Assembly (NCBI RefSeq): GCF_013702265.1
Contig: NZ_CP059348.1
Location: 1,674,001-1,738,000 of the forward strand
Source of the DNA: Providencia rettgeri
GTDB taxonomy: Bacteria; Pseudomonadota; Gammaproteobacteria; Enterobacterales; Enterobacteriaceae
Reading direction: 5' to 3'
DNA: 64,000 bases
Position 1 is the first letter of the stretch. Each line of letters opens with the position of its first letter. Below, in pieces: positions 1 to 9,246 of this stretch. The notes beneath the pieces were generated by a model, which was given only the letters and a program-made list of their open reading frames with translations, was not told the origin of the DNA and did no database searches. The position numbers and the translations under genes are program-made.

Positions 1-281
1 AAATGCGTGATGATTTCCGTGTGTATGGCTCCTATGAAGAGGCGATTTCCGACTATATCAGCCTGTTAACGGAGAATCCTCGCTATAAAGACGTTAAACA
101 CGCCGCAACCCCTGAAATTGCCGCACGTCGCCTCCATAAAGCCGGGTACGCGACTGACCCTGGATATTCAGACAAATTGATCACGTTAATTAACCAGATT
201 CGTGGTTCGGGCAGTGTGGCGAATACCTCGGCATCACGGGCGATTCAAGCTTATAACATCGACTTAAACGATATCTTTTAA
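1..281 (+). CDS. flgJ: FlgJ, C-terminal part (flagellar muramidase), cut by window edge
   Basis: This is the last 93 codons of an open frame that runs in from the left edge; the first in-frame ATG at base 3 is internal, not a start. The visible residues match the end of the C-terminal glucosaminidase-type domain of FlgJ: a YGSYEEAISDYI segment, then AARRLHKAGYATDP and YSDKLITLI. FlgJ is the periplasmic peptidoglycan hydrolase and rod-capping protein that opens the wall for the flagellar rod. It is followed directly by flgK and flgL, the usual order. The N-terminal rod-cap domain and the catalytic residues lie outside the window and cannot be checked. Confidence 0.9.
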   Translation, partial: MRDDFRVYGSYEEAISDYISLLTENPRYKDVKHAATPEIAARRLHKAGYATDPGYSDKLITLINQIRGSGSVANTSASRAIQAYNIDLNDIF

Positions 282-308
282 AGCGTCGCAATAAATCAAA
301 GTTTGCGC

Positions 309-335
309 TAAACATTTGCGCCAATTTTCCGATAA
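309..335 (+). promoter_or_regulatory. Sigma-28 (FliA) promoter for flgKL
   Basis: TAAA at 309-312, a 15-base spacer and TCCGATAA at 328-335 match the enterobacterial class 3 flagellar consensus TAAA-N15-GCCGATAA with one mismatch. It lies about 85 bases upstream of the flgK ATG, in the flgJ-flgK gap. It would let FliA raise hook-associated protein synthesis late in assembly. Confidence 0.75.
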
Positions 336-420
336 ATAAATAAGTGAAAAATTTTGAGTGGCTAGCGCTGAGATTGAGTCAGCCAATCAAAGCGCTCAGT
401 CCCAAGAATAGGAAAAGCTT

Positions 421-2061
421 ATGCTGAACAATGTAATGAATAATGCGCTCAGTGGTGTGAACGCTGCGCAAGGCGGGTTAAGTGTTATTTCTAACAACTT
501 AGCGAACGCTGGCGTAGGTTACTATCACCGCCAAAGTGCTGTTTTCGGGGAGAATCCCGGTACGATGACACCTAATGGTTATTTTGGTAACGGCACCTAT
601 TTCAGCCATGTTCGCCGTGAGTTTGATGAATTTGTTAATGCGCAATACAGCCAATCCCGCGCGCGTAGCGGTGATTTCGAAGCGTATGTGAAAAACTGCA
701 ACAAAGTGGATGACCTACTGACAAACAATGTCGAAGACTTGTCTGGTAGTATCGGCAGCTTCTTTACTGCGCTGGATACAGCGAGCAGTGATGCAAGCGA
801 CAAAACGCTACTTGACGTTTTCTTAGGACAATCCAACGCGTTAGTTTCTCAATTCAAAGAAGCTGATAAACAACTGCAAGAGATGGAACGTGATATCAAC
901 CGCCAAATTGAAAATAAGGTGAAAGATATCAACGTCTACGCAGAAAAAATTGCGGGATTAAACCAACAAATCGCACGTGTGCGCTCCGTCAGTGGTTCAG
1001 AGCCTAATGACCTGCTGGATGTGCGTGACCGCTTAGTGAACGAAGTTAACTCGTTGATTGGCGTTAAAGTTATCGAACAAAACGGCAACTATAACGTGAC
1101 CTTTGCCAACGGGTTACCGCTGGTTACTGGCGAAAAAGCTAACCGCTTAGAAGCGGTGCCATCCTCAAAAGATGATAGCCGTTTTAGCATTGGTTTTGTG
1201 GGGGCAAATGACCAAGTTCGTGAAATCCCTGACGAAGCGTTCAAAGGCGGCGAATTGAGCGGTATTTTACGTTCACGCCAAGAAGTGCTCGACCCTGCTT
1301 ATCAAAAAATCAATAAATTAGCGTTAGTTTTCGCGACTAAATTTAATGAAATTCATCAAAAAGGTTTTGATTCTAATGGTGAAACTGGCAAAGACTTTTT
1401 CGCGATTGGTAAAGGCTCCGTGGTCAGCAACACCTTCAATACCGGTAAAACTGACTTTGATTTGAGCTACAGCGATGTTTCTCAAGTCACCGGCAAAAAC
1501 TATGAAATGCGTTTTGATGGTGGCAAATGGAATGTGACCCGTTTACCGGATGGCGTTGACGTTAAAGTTGATACTAGCACTTCAGGCTCACTGAAATTTG
1601 AAGGTATTGAACTCAAAATCACGACCAATACTCCTGCACAAGGGGATACTTTCGTCGTTAAACCGATGAATGGTGTGGTTAACGGGATGTCAACGCTGGT
1701 AACCGAGTCTTCGCAGTTTGCAAAAGCAGGCAGCAAAGACGGTGGCCCGGGTGACAACGAAAACATCAAAGAGTTAGTTAAGCTGCAAGATCAAAAACTG
1801 ATTGATGGTGGCTCGACGTTCTCTGATTTCTACGCAACATTAGTCAATGATGTGGGAAGCCGTACTAAGCAAGCGCAAATTGATTCTGAAACCCAGAACA
1901 AAATGACCGAAAGTTTCTATCGCCAAGAGCAAGAAATTTCGGGGGTTAACATGAATGAAGAGAGCATTCAGATGCAAAAAATCCAGCAATTCTTTAATGC
2001 TAATGCTCAGGTATTAAAGACGGTTGATGATTTATTCAATGCATTAATGCGTGCGTTCTAA
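421..2061 (+). CDS. flgK: Flagellar hook-associated protein 1 (FlgK)
   Basis: FlgK (546 aa) is the first of the two junction proteins that join hook and filament; it is exported through the flagellar type III gate. The N-terminus has the conserved amphipathic D0 helix with the SNNLANA signature of rod/hook/HAP proteins at about residues 27-33. The C-terminus carries the SGVNMNEE motif and a terminal helix with FNANAQVL and VDDLFNAL. The ATG is preceded by an A/G-rich AGGAAAAG ribosome site. The length is normal for enterobacteria. flgL follows after 64 bases on the same strand, and a sigma-28 promoter lies upstream. Confidence 0.97.
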   Translation: MLNNVMNNALSGVNAAQGGLSVISNNLANAGVGYYHRQSAVFGENPGTMTPNGYFGNGTYFSHVRREFDEFVNAQYSQSRARSGDFEAYVKNCNKVDDLLTNNVEDLSGSIGSFFTALDTASSDASDKTLLDVFLGQSNALVSQFKEADKQLQEMERDINRQIENKVKDINVYAEKIAGLNQQIARVRSVSGSEPNDLLDVRDRLVNEVNSLIGVKVIEQNGNYNVTFANGLPLVTGEKANRLEAVPSSKDDSRFSIGFVGANDQVREIPDEAFKGGELSGILRSRQEVLDPAYQKINKLALVFATKFNEIHQKGFDSNGETGKDFFAIGKGSVVSNTFNTGKTDFDLSYSDVSQVTGKNYEMRFDGGKWNVTRLPDGVDVKVDTSTSGSLKFEGIELKITTNTPAQGDTFVVKPMNGVVNGMSTLVTESSQFAKAGSKDGGPGDNENIKELVKLQDQKLIDGGSTFSDFYATLVNDVGSRTKQAQIDSETQNKMTESFYRQEQEISGVNMNEESIQMQKIQQFFNANAQVLKTVDDLFNALMRAF

Positions 2062-2125
2062 TTGATGACGTTTTGAGTGATCAAAAACACTGGGTTTTAA
2101 TCAGAATTTAATAAGGATTTAAGCG

Positions 2126-3061
2126 ATGCGTTTAAGTACGAATATGATTTTCCACCAACGCTTACAGGACATGAATGGCGCTCAATCTCGTTGGATGGAG
2201 GCTGGTAGTCAATTAGCTTCAGGGCAGCGTGTAAACAAGCCTTCAGATGACCCGCAGGCGTCATCTCAAGCGGTGCGTATTAACCAGTCTGAAAACCGCA
2301 ACCAACAATATGTGACCAGCCGCGGTTTTGCGAAAACCGGTATGACGTTGCAAATGAGCATCCTGACGCAAATGACGGATGTCACGACGCAAATCGATAC
2401 CACCATCATTCAGGCCTCTAACCAAGGCGCTTTGAGTGATAAAGACCGCAATTCACTCGCTGAGCAACTGACTGGCCTGAAAGAGCAATTAGTTGCGCTG
2501 GGCAACACTACCGACGGTAATGGTCGCTATATTTTTGCGGGCTTTAAATCTGATAAGCCACCATTTGAAATTGATGCTGCCGGCGAAGTGCTGTACCACG
2601 GTGGCGATAAGCCAATCACTCAGAACGTCGCGAGTGAACGTGAAATGACTACCTATTTCACGGGCGCCCAAGTGTTTGAAACCGATGGTGCGGGTATGGT
2701 CAATGTATTTAAAGCATTGAACGAAGGCATCAAAGCGCTGGGCATTCCACAAGAAAATGCACCGCAAGCAGATTTAGACAGAGCGCAAGCGGGTATGGAC
2801 ACGGCTAACCGTGGCATTAAAGCGGCATTGGATCAAATCTCCAATATCGAAGCGAAACAAGGTTTACAGCTGCAAGAGATTGATAAACTTGATTTCTTAG
2901 CGGATACCCGTTCTATTCAGAATGCGGCGCGTAAAAGTGAGTTGTTAGAGACGAACTGGACAGCGACTACAACGGATTATTATAAAGAGAAGGCGATGTT
3001 CCAAGCTTCTCAAGATATTTTCAAAGATCTGAACAGCATGTCATTATTTGGCGGCCGTTAA
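2126..3061 (+). CDS. flgL: Flagellar hook-associated protein 3 (FlgL)
   Basis: FlgL (311 aa) is the second hook-filament junction protein and contacts the first flagellin ring. The N-terminal MRLST start followed by LASGQRVNKPSDDPQ is the flagellin-like D0/D1 motif. The C-terminus has the paired coiled-coil segment typical of FlgL/FliC. An AAGGA ribosome site precedes the ATG. It is in one transcription unit with flgK and ends just before a GC-rich terminator hairpin. Confidence 0.97.
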   Translation: MRLSTNMIFHQRLQDMNGAQSRWMEAGSQLASGQRVNKPSDDPQASSQAVRINQSENRNQQYVTSRGFAKTGMTLQMSILTQMTDVTTQIDTTIIQASNQGALSDKDRNSLAEQLTGLKEQLVALGNTTDGNGRYIFAGFKSDKPPFEIDAAGEVLYHGGDKPITQNVASEREMTTYFTGAQVFETDGAGMVNVFKALNEGIKALGIPQENAPQADLDRAQAGMDTANRGIKAALDQISNIEAKQGLQLQEIDKLDFLADTRSIQNAARKSELLETNWTATTTDYYKEKAMFQASQDIFKDLNSMSLFGGR

Positions 3062-3071
3062 TTGATTTTTA

Positions 3072-3114
3072 CCGCACCCTGTAGCAGTGGCATGTGTATC
3101 GGGTGCGGGTTTTC
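3072..3114 (+). terminator. Intrinsic terminator after flgKL
   Basis: CCGCACCC at 3072-3079 pairs with GGGTGCGG at 3101-3108 (8 bp, 21-base loop) and is followed by a T-rich run. It sits 10 bases after the flgL stop. Confidence 0.75.
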
Positions 3115-3297
3115 TTCTTAGTGTTTTTCATACGTCTTTCCAATTTTCCTCTCTGATTTTTCTTGCACGATTTTTTTCATTCCAACCCCACATTTCGTTT
3201 TTCTCTTTTAAGGTCAATGGGTCTGACTTTTTAATAAATTGATTAATAAACAATAGATTAATAGAGCAAGTGGCTTGCCTATTCTTCACCATAATAT

Positions 3298-3438
3298 TTG
3301 AGAGGCAGAATAAAAGCTTATGCAGAGTTGCATAGTGAATGGATAAAAGATCCAGAATGTCGCAGTACTTATGAAATAGAAGAGCGAAGTAATATGTCGC
3401 TTGAGATGGTTAGATCAAACCCACAAATTAAACATTAA
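3298..3438 (+). pseudogene. Possible remnant of a HigA-like (XRE) antitoxin N-terminus
   Basis: The frame TTG(3298) to TAA(3438) reads as a short peptide containing the segment LHSEWIKDPECRSTYE. This recalls the N-terminus of HigA/XRE antitoxins, which have a W-x-x-DPE-x-x-x-x-Y pattern before their helix-turn-helix. No helix-turn-helix follows, because the frame ends inside the antisense of the fliR 3' end. There is no good start codon or ribosome site. I read it as a decayed fragment; it could also be chance. Confidence 0.3.
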
Positions 3439-4194
3439 CGACAGCTGCTCAAACGCTTGATGAATCAGGCGTTCTGTATAGCGCGGTAGGATAGAAATAA
3501 TCAGCCCCAACATGCTGATACCAATAGTTAATGTGAGAGGGAAACCCACCACAAACACGGATAACTGCGGCGTCATTCGGTTTAGAATACCGAGGGACAA
3601 GTTGAGAATTAAAAACAGCGTAATAAACGGTAGAGCGAGCATTAACCCATTGATAAAAATGGTATTGGCAAACTGTAAAAACACCCAAAAACCATCGCGG
3701 TGCAGGGGCGCGGTTTGGATAGGGATCAGCTCAAACGAGTTCGTCAGAATATAAATCAGCCACAAATGCCCATCGAACGACAAAAACAGCAGCAACGTGA
3801 TTAGATTTAAAATTCGTCCGAGGATCGGCATATTGGGGCCGCCAGTCGGGTCAAAGAACGTCGCGAATGACAATCCCATCTGTAAACCAATCACTTCCCC
3901 CGCATGACGTACCGCGGCAAACGCCATCTGCATGGTCAATCCCATGGCAGCGCCAATCACAATTTGTTGAACACAGACCCATAATCCCATAGCTGAAAAT
4001 AGAGGGATAGTTGCGATAGGTAATTGTGGGGAAATGACTAAAACGGTAAAAAAGGCGAGGGCGATACGTACCTTACTGATAGCCTGTTTTTCATTAAAAA
4101 ATGGGGCGGTACCAAACAGGGCTAATAGGCGAACAAAAGGATAGAAACCTTGGCTTAACCATAGCGTGAGGGTTTCGCTGGTGATGGTTAACAT
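3415..4194 (-). CDS. fliR: Flagellar export gate protein FliR
   Basis: FliR (259 aa) is an integral membrane subunit of the FliP5-FliQ4-FliR1 export gate in the basal body. The protein is almost wholly hydrophobic, with about six predicted membrane segments and the family features GLQMGLSFATFFDP and NLSLGILNRMTPQL. It is the last gene of fliLMNOPQR and starts 2 bases after fliQ. Its 3' end overlaps a short antitoxin-like remnant on the other strand. Confidence 0.96.
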   Translation of the reverse strand: MLTITSETLTLWLSQGFYPFVRLLALFGTAPFFNEKQAISKVRIALAFFTVLVISPQLPIATIPLFSAMGLWVCVQQIVIGAAMGLTMQMAFAAVRHAGEVIGLQMGLSFATFFDPTGGPNMPILGRILNLITLLLFLSFDGHLWLIYILTNSFELIPIQTAPLHRDGFWVFLQFANTIFINGLMLALPFITLFLILNLSLGILNRMTPQLSVFVVGFPLTLTIGISMLGLIISILPRYTERLIHQAFEQLSLMFNLWV

Positions 4195-4196
4195 GG

Positions 4197-4466
4197 CTAG
4201 CCAATAATAAACGGTAAATTACTGAATAACGTGCGGATATAGTCCGTAAGCAGGTTTAGCATCCATGGCCCCGCGATGATTAACACTGAAATCACCGATA
4301 AAATCTTAGGAATAAACGACAACGTCATTTCGTTCACTTGGGTAGCCGCTTGCAGCAAGCTGATAATTAGACCCGCGGCCAGTGCAGCTAACAGCAAAGG
4401 CGCCGCCAGCATCAATGCGATTTTCATCGCTTCCGTTCCCATTGCCATTACTGATTCTGGTGTCAT
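4197..4466 (-). CDS. fliQ: Flagellar export gate protein FliQ
   Basis: FliQ (89 aa) has two membrane helices, around residues 14-38 and 52-75, and is the usual size. It carries the family motif ATQVNEMTLSFIPK between the helices. It builds the outer turn of the type III export gate with FliP and FliR. It lies between fliP and fliR with only 8 and 2 bases of spacing, so translation is probably coupled. Confidence 0.96.
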   Translation of the reverse strand: MTPESVMAMGTEAMKIALMLAAPLLLAALAAGLIISLLQAATQVNEMTLSFIPKILSVISVLIIAGPWMLNLLTDYIRTLFSNLPFIIG

Positions 4467-4474
4467 GTGTGCTC

Positions 4475-5218
4475 CTAATTAAAAAAGCTTTGGGAAAGGG
4501 AACCGAGTAGCAACTGCCAGCCATCGACTAACACAAATAGCATTAGCTTAAACGGTAATGAAACTGTCGCTGGTGGCACCATCATCATCCCCAGCGCCAT
4601 CAATACGCTGGCAACGACTAAGTCGATAATCAAAAATGGGATAAATATAGTAAAACCAATCTGGAACGCGGTTTTTAATTCACTGGTAATAAATGCCGGA
4701 ATTAAAATACGCATCGGCACATCTTTGGCTTCCTGGATATCACCTACTTTGGCGATGCGGGCAAAGAGCGCTAAATCAGATTCACGGGTTTGCCCTAGCA
4801 TAAAGGTACGCAGTGGCGCAGTGCCTTTTTCTAATGCAGTTTCTAGGCTAATTTTATCTTCGCTAAAAGGCTGATACGCCTCGCGATAAACCTGATCGGC
4901 AACCGGGGACATCACAAAGAATGTGAGAAATAAAGCTAAGCCCAGTAAGACTTGGTTTGGTGGCGCAGACGGCGTACCAAGGGCGTTACGGAGTAACCCT
5001 AATACGATGATAATACGGGTAAAACTGGTCATCATCAGCAACATTGCGGGGATAAAACCCAGCAAGGTTAAAAACAGTAAAGTTTGAACGGGTAACGACC
5101 AAGATTGACCACCATCGGCTAATGTATGGCTGATCACGGCAGGCAATGCCGCAGAGGCAGATTGTGGCAGAGCAAGTAACAGAGCGCTGATAATGGCAGC
5201 AGGTTTTAAAGGTGACAT
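4475..5218 (-). CDS. fliP: Flagellar export gate protein FliP
   Basis: FliP (247 aa) is the pentameric core of the export gate. It begins with a cleavable signal peptide (about residues 1-23, ending ASA), which is typical of enterobacterial FliP, followed by four membrane segments. The family signatures [21 protein letters not shown] and [17 protein letters not shown]-type segments are present (first near residues 60-80, second near 190). It follows fliO by 12 bases. Confidence 0.97.
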   Translation of the reverse strand: MSPLKPAAIISALLLALPQSASAALPAVISHTLADGGQSWSLPVQTLLFLTLLGFIPAMLLMMTSFTRIIIVLGLLRNALGTPSAPPNQVLLGLALFLTFFVMSPVADQVYREAYQPFSEDKISLETALEKGTAPLRTFMLGQTRESDLALFARIAKVGDIQEAKDVPMRILIPAFITSELKTAFQIGFTIFIPFLIIDLVVASVLMALGMMMVPPATVSLPFKLMLFVLVDGWQLLLGSLSQSFFN

Positions 5219-5230
5219 GGGCGCTTCCGG

Positions 5231-5728
5231 TTACTGTTTTTCAGGTGCCACAGCGTTAGCAGCATCCTGTTTTTTCTTGAAAATCGACTGAAACGTTAAC
5301 GGTTCAGAGGCAAAGTTCACTACATCGTTTTCTAGTGGTGCAGGGTACTGGTGAAGCAAATTCACGGATTGTGATGTGACGCCCAGCACTAAATATTCGT
5401 TATTCACTTCCACCACGACAACACGCTCTTTGCCACCGAGAGTACAACGACCTTTCACATTAATCAGTTGCTGCTTAACAAGCGGATTACGTCCAAATCC
5501 AAATGTCTTAAACAGCCACGCACCTAGTAAGATCAGTAAAATGATCCCACCAAGTGCCCCTGAAATCTGCGCTAAGCTATCATTTTGGTTGATAGCTTGT
5601 GCGGAGTTACCTTCGCTGTTGACGGTGCTGGTCAAAAAAGGCTTTTGAGTGTGCGCCGAATCAATCTGTGAAGGTGGTGTCTGCAAGGACACCTCGGTTT
5701 GCAAAGATACCGCTGTTTCGTCAGGCAT
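5231..5728 (-). CDS. fliO: Flagellar biosynthesis protein FliO
   Basis: FliO (165 aa) is a bitopic membrane protein that helps assemble the FliP ring. It has one transmembrane helix at about residues 56-72 after a polar N-terminus. A cytoplasmic domain follows with GGKERVVVVEVNNEYLVLGVT, the conserved FliO core. The N-terminus is longer and richer in Gln/Thr than in E. coli. It sits between fliN (2-base gap) and fliP. Confidence 0.93.
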   Translation of the reverse strand: MPDETAVSLQTEVSLQTPPSQIDSAHTQKPFLTSTVNSEGNSAQAINQNDSLAQISGALGGIILLILLGAWLFKTFGFGRNPLVKQQLINVKGRCTLGGKERVVVVEVNNEYLVLGVTSQSVNLLHQYPAPLENDVVNFASEPLTFQSIFKKKQDAANAVAPEKQ

Positions 5729-5730
5729 TT

Positions 5731-6147
5731 CTAGCGGCTCAAGCGACGCATACGTTCTGATGGCGTGATGATGTCAGTGATACGAATACCATAATTGTCA
5801 GACACCACGACCACTTCGCCTTGGGCAATCAAATAACCGTTGATCAGGATATCCAGCGGCTCACCGGCTAAGCCATCTAAAGAAACCACAGAGCCTTGAG
5901 ACAGGCTCAGTAATTTTTTAATCGTCATTTTGGTGCGACCCAGTTCCACCGATAGGCGAACAGGAATATCCATGATCATATCGACATCAGATAACTGATT
6001 TAATGGGTTTTGTCCGTCGAAATTATCGAAATTTTGCATACCTGCGGAGGCGGATTCCGCTTGTTTTTGCTGTTCCAGCGCCTCAGCCCACAGATCCTCT
6101 TCATTGTGGTTGGTTGATGCATCAAGAGAATTCTTCGCCTCACTCAT
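5731..6147 (-). CDS. fliN: Flagellar motor switch protein FliN
   Basis: FliN (138 aa from this start) forms the lower C-ring with FliM and docks the export ATPase complex through FliH. The C-terminal SpoA domain (about residues 55-135) includes MDIPVRLSVELGRTKMTIKK and LDILINGYLIAQGEVV-like segments. I chose the ATG at 6147 because a GAGGAAAG ribosome site lies 5 bases upstream; a longer in-frame start at 6162 lacks one. The start overlaps the end of fliM by 8 bases. Confidence 0.96.
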   Translation of the reverse strand: MSEAKNSLDASTNHNEEDLWAEALEQQKQAESASAGMQNFDNFDGQNPLNQLSDVDMIMDIPVRLSVELGRTKMTIKKLLSLSQGSVVSLDGLAGEPLDILINGYLIAQGEVVVVSDNYGIRITDIITPSERMRRLSR

Positions 6148-7147
6148 TGGTACTTTCCTCATCTAGAGTGTTTAAAACAGGATTAATCAAATGTTCCACA
6201 CGCAGCGCATACTGGCCGTTTTGGGTACCGTATTGACTGGTTAATACAGGTACGCCATCAACATTGACGATAAGACGGTCAGGTTTCTCGATAGGGAGCA
6301 CATCCCCTTTTTGCAGTTGCAGTAAGCGAGAAATACGCAGCGGGATCTCAACCAAATTGGCAATCAGTTCAAGTTCTGAACGTTTTACTTGCGTGACTAA
6401 GTTAGTTACCCACGCTTCATTTTCTTGATGCCCTTGCTCCATTGGTGGGTTAATTAACCGCTCACGCAATGGCTCAATCATGGCAATAGGGATACAGATA
6501 CTGAATTCACCAACGGTATTACCAATTTCCACTAAGAACGGGGTGGTAACCACGATATCGTTCGGGGAAGTGGTGATGTTGGTGAATTTAACTTGGATTT
6601 CAGAACGCACATACTCGACTTCAACGTCCGCAATCGGCTTCCACGCATCACGATAAGCGCCTAAAGCCAGCTTCAGCATACGGTTGATAATACGTTGTTC
6701 TGTATTGGTAAATTCTTTGCCTTCTGAACGAACAGGGAATCGACCATCTCCCCCGAACAGGTTATCCACGGCGATGTACACTAACGCAGGTTCGAAAGTG
6801 AACAGTGCGGTACCGCGAAGCGGTGGCATGTGGATCAAGTTCAGGTTGGTTGGAACTGGCAAGTTACGCGCAAATTCATGATAAGGTTCGATTTTAATGG
6901 CGCCAACCGTGATATCTGGGCTACGGCGCAACATGTTAAACAACCCCATACGGAACTGACGGGCAAAACGCTCATTAATAATTTCCAAGGACTGCATACG
7001 TTCGCGAAATACCCGACGTTGGGTATTCGGGTCATAAGGGCGAACGTTGTCTTTGTCTTGGAGATCCGTTGATGGCTGGTTGCTTGATGGCGCATCATCA
7101 TTGAGTAGCGCATCAATTTCAGCCTGAGATAAAATATTATCGCTCAT
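6140..7147 (-). CDS. fliM: Flagellar motor switch protein FliM
   Basis: FliM (335 aa) is the C-ring subunit that binds phospho-CheY and sets rotation direction. The N-terminal LSQAEIDALL at residues 6-15 is the CheY-binding peptide. The middle domain has the GGxG-like NLFGGDGRFP region, and a C-terminal SpoA domain follows. It starts 5 bases after fliL and overlaps fliN. Confidence 0.97.
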   Translation of the reverse strand: MSDNILSQAEIDALLNDDAPSSNQPSTDLQDKDNVRPYDPNTQRRVFRERMQSLEIINERFARQFRMGLFNMLRRSPDITVGAIKIEPYHEFARNLPVPTNLNLIHMPPLRGTALFTFEPALVYIAVDNLFGGDGRFPVRSEGKEFTNTEQRIINRMLKLALGAYRDAWKPIADVEVEYVRSEIQVKFTNITTSPNDIVVTTPFLVEIGNTVGEFSICIPIAMIEPLRERLINPPMEQGHQENEAWVTNLVTQVKRSELELIANLVEIPLRISRLLQLQKGDVLPIEKPDRLIVNVDGVPVLTSQYGTQNGQYALRVEHLINPVLNTLDEESTNE

Positions 7148-7152
7148 GGGTC

Positions 7153-7638
7153 TTACCGCAGAATAAAAGTAGTAAATAACACGTCTGAAATATCCTGATC
7201 AGTATCACCTGGGATCAGGGTAGGGGTAAGTGTCCCCTTAATATCTTTCATTAATTGCAACTTACCCTCGTTAGTACCCATGTTTTTAGATTGCTGTTCT
7301 GACAGCAATAACAGTAGGCGACTACGCACTTCTGGTAGGTATTCATGAAGTTGCTTACGCGACTTTTCATTCGCTAGACGTAAGGTGATGTGGATATAGA
7401 GCACGCGATCTGCCGCATTGTTTACCCCTGGCAGGTTAACGGTAAACGGTTCTAACTCCATAAAAATCGGTTGAGGCATATTTGGGCGTTTTTCTTCCCC
7501 ATTCACAGTCTCCTGCGCCTCTTGTTTTGTCGTCCACCAGCTGTAACCACCGAAACCTGCACCGGCTAAGGCAATGAGGGCAAATAGCAAAATTACCCCT
7601 TTGTTCGAACGTTTAGATTGATTGCGTGAAGACGACAT
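7153..7638 (-). CDS. fliL: Flagellar basal body protein FliL
   Basis: FliL (161 aa) is an inner-membrane protein near the stator that supports motor torque and swarming. It has a short basic N-terminus, one membrane helix at about residues 14-31, and a periplasmic stomatin-like domain with FTVNLPG and LYIHITLRL. It is first in fliLMNOPQR; the 162-base gap upstream holds the fliK terminator and should hold this operon's promoter. Confidence 0.95.
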   Translation of the reverse strand: MSSSRNQSKRSNKGVILLFALIALAGAGFGGYSWWTTKQEAQETVNGEEKRPNMPQPIFMELEPFTVNLPGVNNAADRVLYIHITLRLANEKSRKQLHEYLPEVRSRLLLLLSEQQSKNMGTNEGKLQLMKDIKGTLTPTLIPGDTDQDISDVLFTTFILR

Positions 7639-7745
7639 GTTGCAAAATTCCTGTTGTAAATGCCAAACCCATACGGAGTTTTATACTTTATGATCTCTAG
7701 CATTATCCCTAGATTGGGAAGAGTTAAAGGAGTGAAAAACGAAAC

Positions 7746-7787
7746 AAAAAGGCGGTAACTCGACGCTTTAGACCTGAAATTACCGCC
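7746..7787 (-). terminator. Intrinsic terminator after fliK
   Basis: On the minus strand GGCGGTAA (7787-7780) pairs with TTACCGCC (7758-7751), followed by TTTTT (7750-7746). It ends the fliFGHIJK unit and separates it from fliLMNOPQR. Confidence 0.75.
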
Positions 7788-7800
7788 ATTAGATTATTTC

Positions 7801-9246
7801 TTAGGCAAAGGTATTAATTCCACCTTGATGTGTTGGCAATTTAACCCCACTCACGCTGGCATGAGATTCACTGATACCAACCGCGCCCATTGATGAATGG
7901 GTCGGCTGAATTTGCCCATCATGTTGGCGAGATTGCTGATCAGCGTTTGATTGACCGCTAAAGTTATCTTGCCCCACTGAGCCTTGGGCCAAATGAATAC
8001 CACTTTCCTGCAGCGCACTACGCAGGACTGGCATCATGCTTTCCATCGCAGCACGAACATGGCTATGTGGAGAAACAAAGTGCATCACGGCTTGATTATC
8101 TTCGATACGCAAATGCACATTGAGAGAACCTAACTCTTCAGGATGTAAGCGAATTTGCGCTTGAGAAACCCCTTGGCGAGAGAAAAACAGCATTTGCTGG
8201 CTAAGTTGTTGCTGCCAAGCTTCAGTACCAAACGGCGTAGCAAAGTTCATGGTTGGCGTTGGCATCGCAGGTGTTGCTGTTGGCATTGGTGTGGCAGATG
8301 GTGTTGCCATAATGCCTGCAACATGGGTTACCGTCGGTGTTGCGGTATTGCTAAATGCGCCACTTTCAGCTTGAACACTAAAAGCCCCTTTAGCGCTGTT
8401 TTGCAGATTCTGGGTATTTTCAGCCGTCGCACTGGCGATTTGTGACAATGATTCTGTGCCCGGCGCTTTTTTACCGAGCGACATCGCATCTTGATTCAGA
8501 TCTTTCGTTGGGATTGCGCGTGGATTGTCCAATGCAAATAACGCCTGATCGCGACGTTCACCGACTTCTTTTTTGCCCATTAAAGCGAGCGTCGGTTCTT
8601 CGGCTTCCCCGGCGAGCTGTAATTGTGCGCCAGCCAAGGTTTTATCATCAAATGGCGTTACGTTACGTGCCACATCCGTCAGTTGTTGCAGCGTTTGTGT
8701 GAACGGAGTTGCAGAGGGTTTCTCCGTGCTGGTTTGCGGGTTAGCAGCCGCTTGAATACGCTCATCCATGGCTTGTTTTAATTGGCTGATTAAGGCTTGT
8801 TCATCGCCTTGTTTACCTGTTAATAGCTCCGCTTGCAGTGGTGATTGTGCATTAAGATCACGACGGAAATTCAGCTGTGCTAAGGTATTTTCAGCTTGTT
8901 GTTTTTGAGCTAACTGATTTTGAATGGATTCTTTTTCAGCTAACTGATTTTCTGTGGTTGCGATTTTGTCCGTTGCTAATGGTGCGTCAGTGGATTTTTC
9001 TGAGTTGGCTGTGGCTGCATCAGATTGTTTTTGCTCACTGATCTGTTGGTTCAAAGGTGTTTCGTTAGCACTGCCATTGAGCGCAGGGGCGCTATCGCCG
9101 TTTTTTTCTGGTGATTGCTGGTTTTCAAGCATGGCCTGAAAAGGGACGGCAGGCGCTTGGTTTTCATCAATTTGCTTGTCTCGCGGCTGTTCCTTCGCGG
9201 TGTTAGCGGCAGGGGTAACCGGCAACAGGTTTGCATTGACGTCCAT
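7801..9246 (-). CDS. fliK: Flagellar hook-length control protein FliK
   Basis: FliK (481 aa) is the secreted molecular ruler that stops hook growth and switches export to late substrates by contacting FlhB. The N-terminal two thirds are low-complexity and rich in Gln, Ala, Thr and Pro, with a Pro/Thr/Ala-rich stretch near residues 310-335. The conserved C-terminal switch domain (about 340-430) includes QAQIRLHPEELGSLNVHL and VRAAMESMMPVLRSAL. It starts one base from the fliJ stop and ends before a strong terminator. Confidence 0.93.
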   Translation of the reverse strand: MDVNANLLPVTPAANTAKEQPRDKQIDENQAPAVPFQAMLENQQSPEKNGDSAPALNGSANETPLNQQISEQKQSDAATANSEKSTDAPLATDKIATTENQLAEKESIQNQLAQKQQAENTLAQLNFRRDLNAQSPLQAELLTGKQGDEQALISQLKQAMDERIQAAANPQTSTEKPSATPFTQTLQQLTDVARNVTPFDDKTLAGAQLQLAGEAEEPTLALMGKKEVGERRDQALFALDNPRAIPTKDLNQDAMSLGKKAPGTESLSQIASATAENTQNLQNSAKGAFSVQAESGAFSNTATPTVTHVAGIMATPSATPMPTATPAMPTPTMNFATPFGTEAWQQQLSQQMLFFSRQGVSQAQIRLHPEELGSLNVHLRIEDNQAVMHFVSPHSHVRAAMESMMPVLRSALQESGIHLAQGSVGQDNFSGQSNADQQSRQHDGQIQPTHSSMGAVGISESHASVSGVKLPTHQGGINTFA

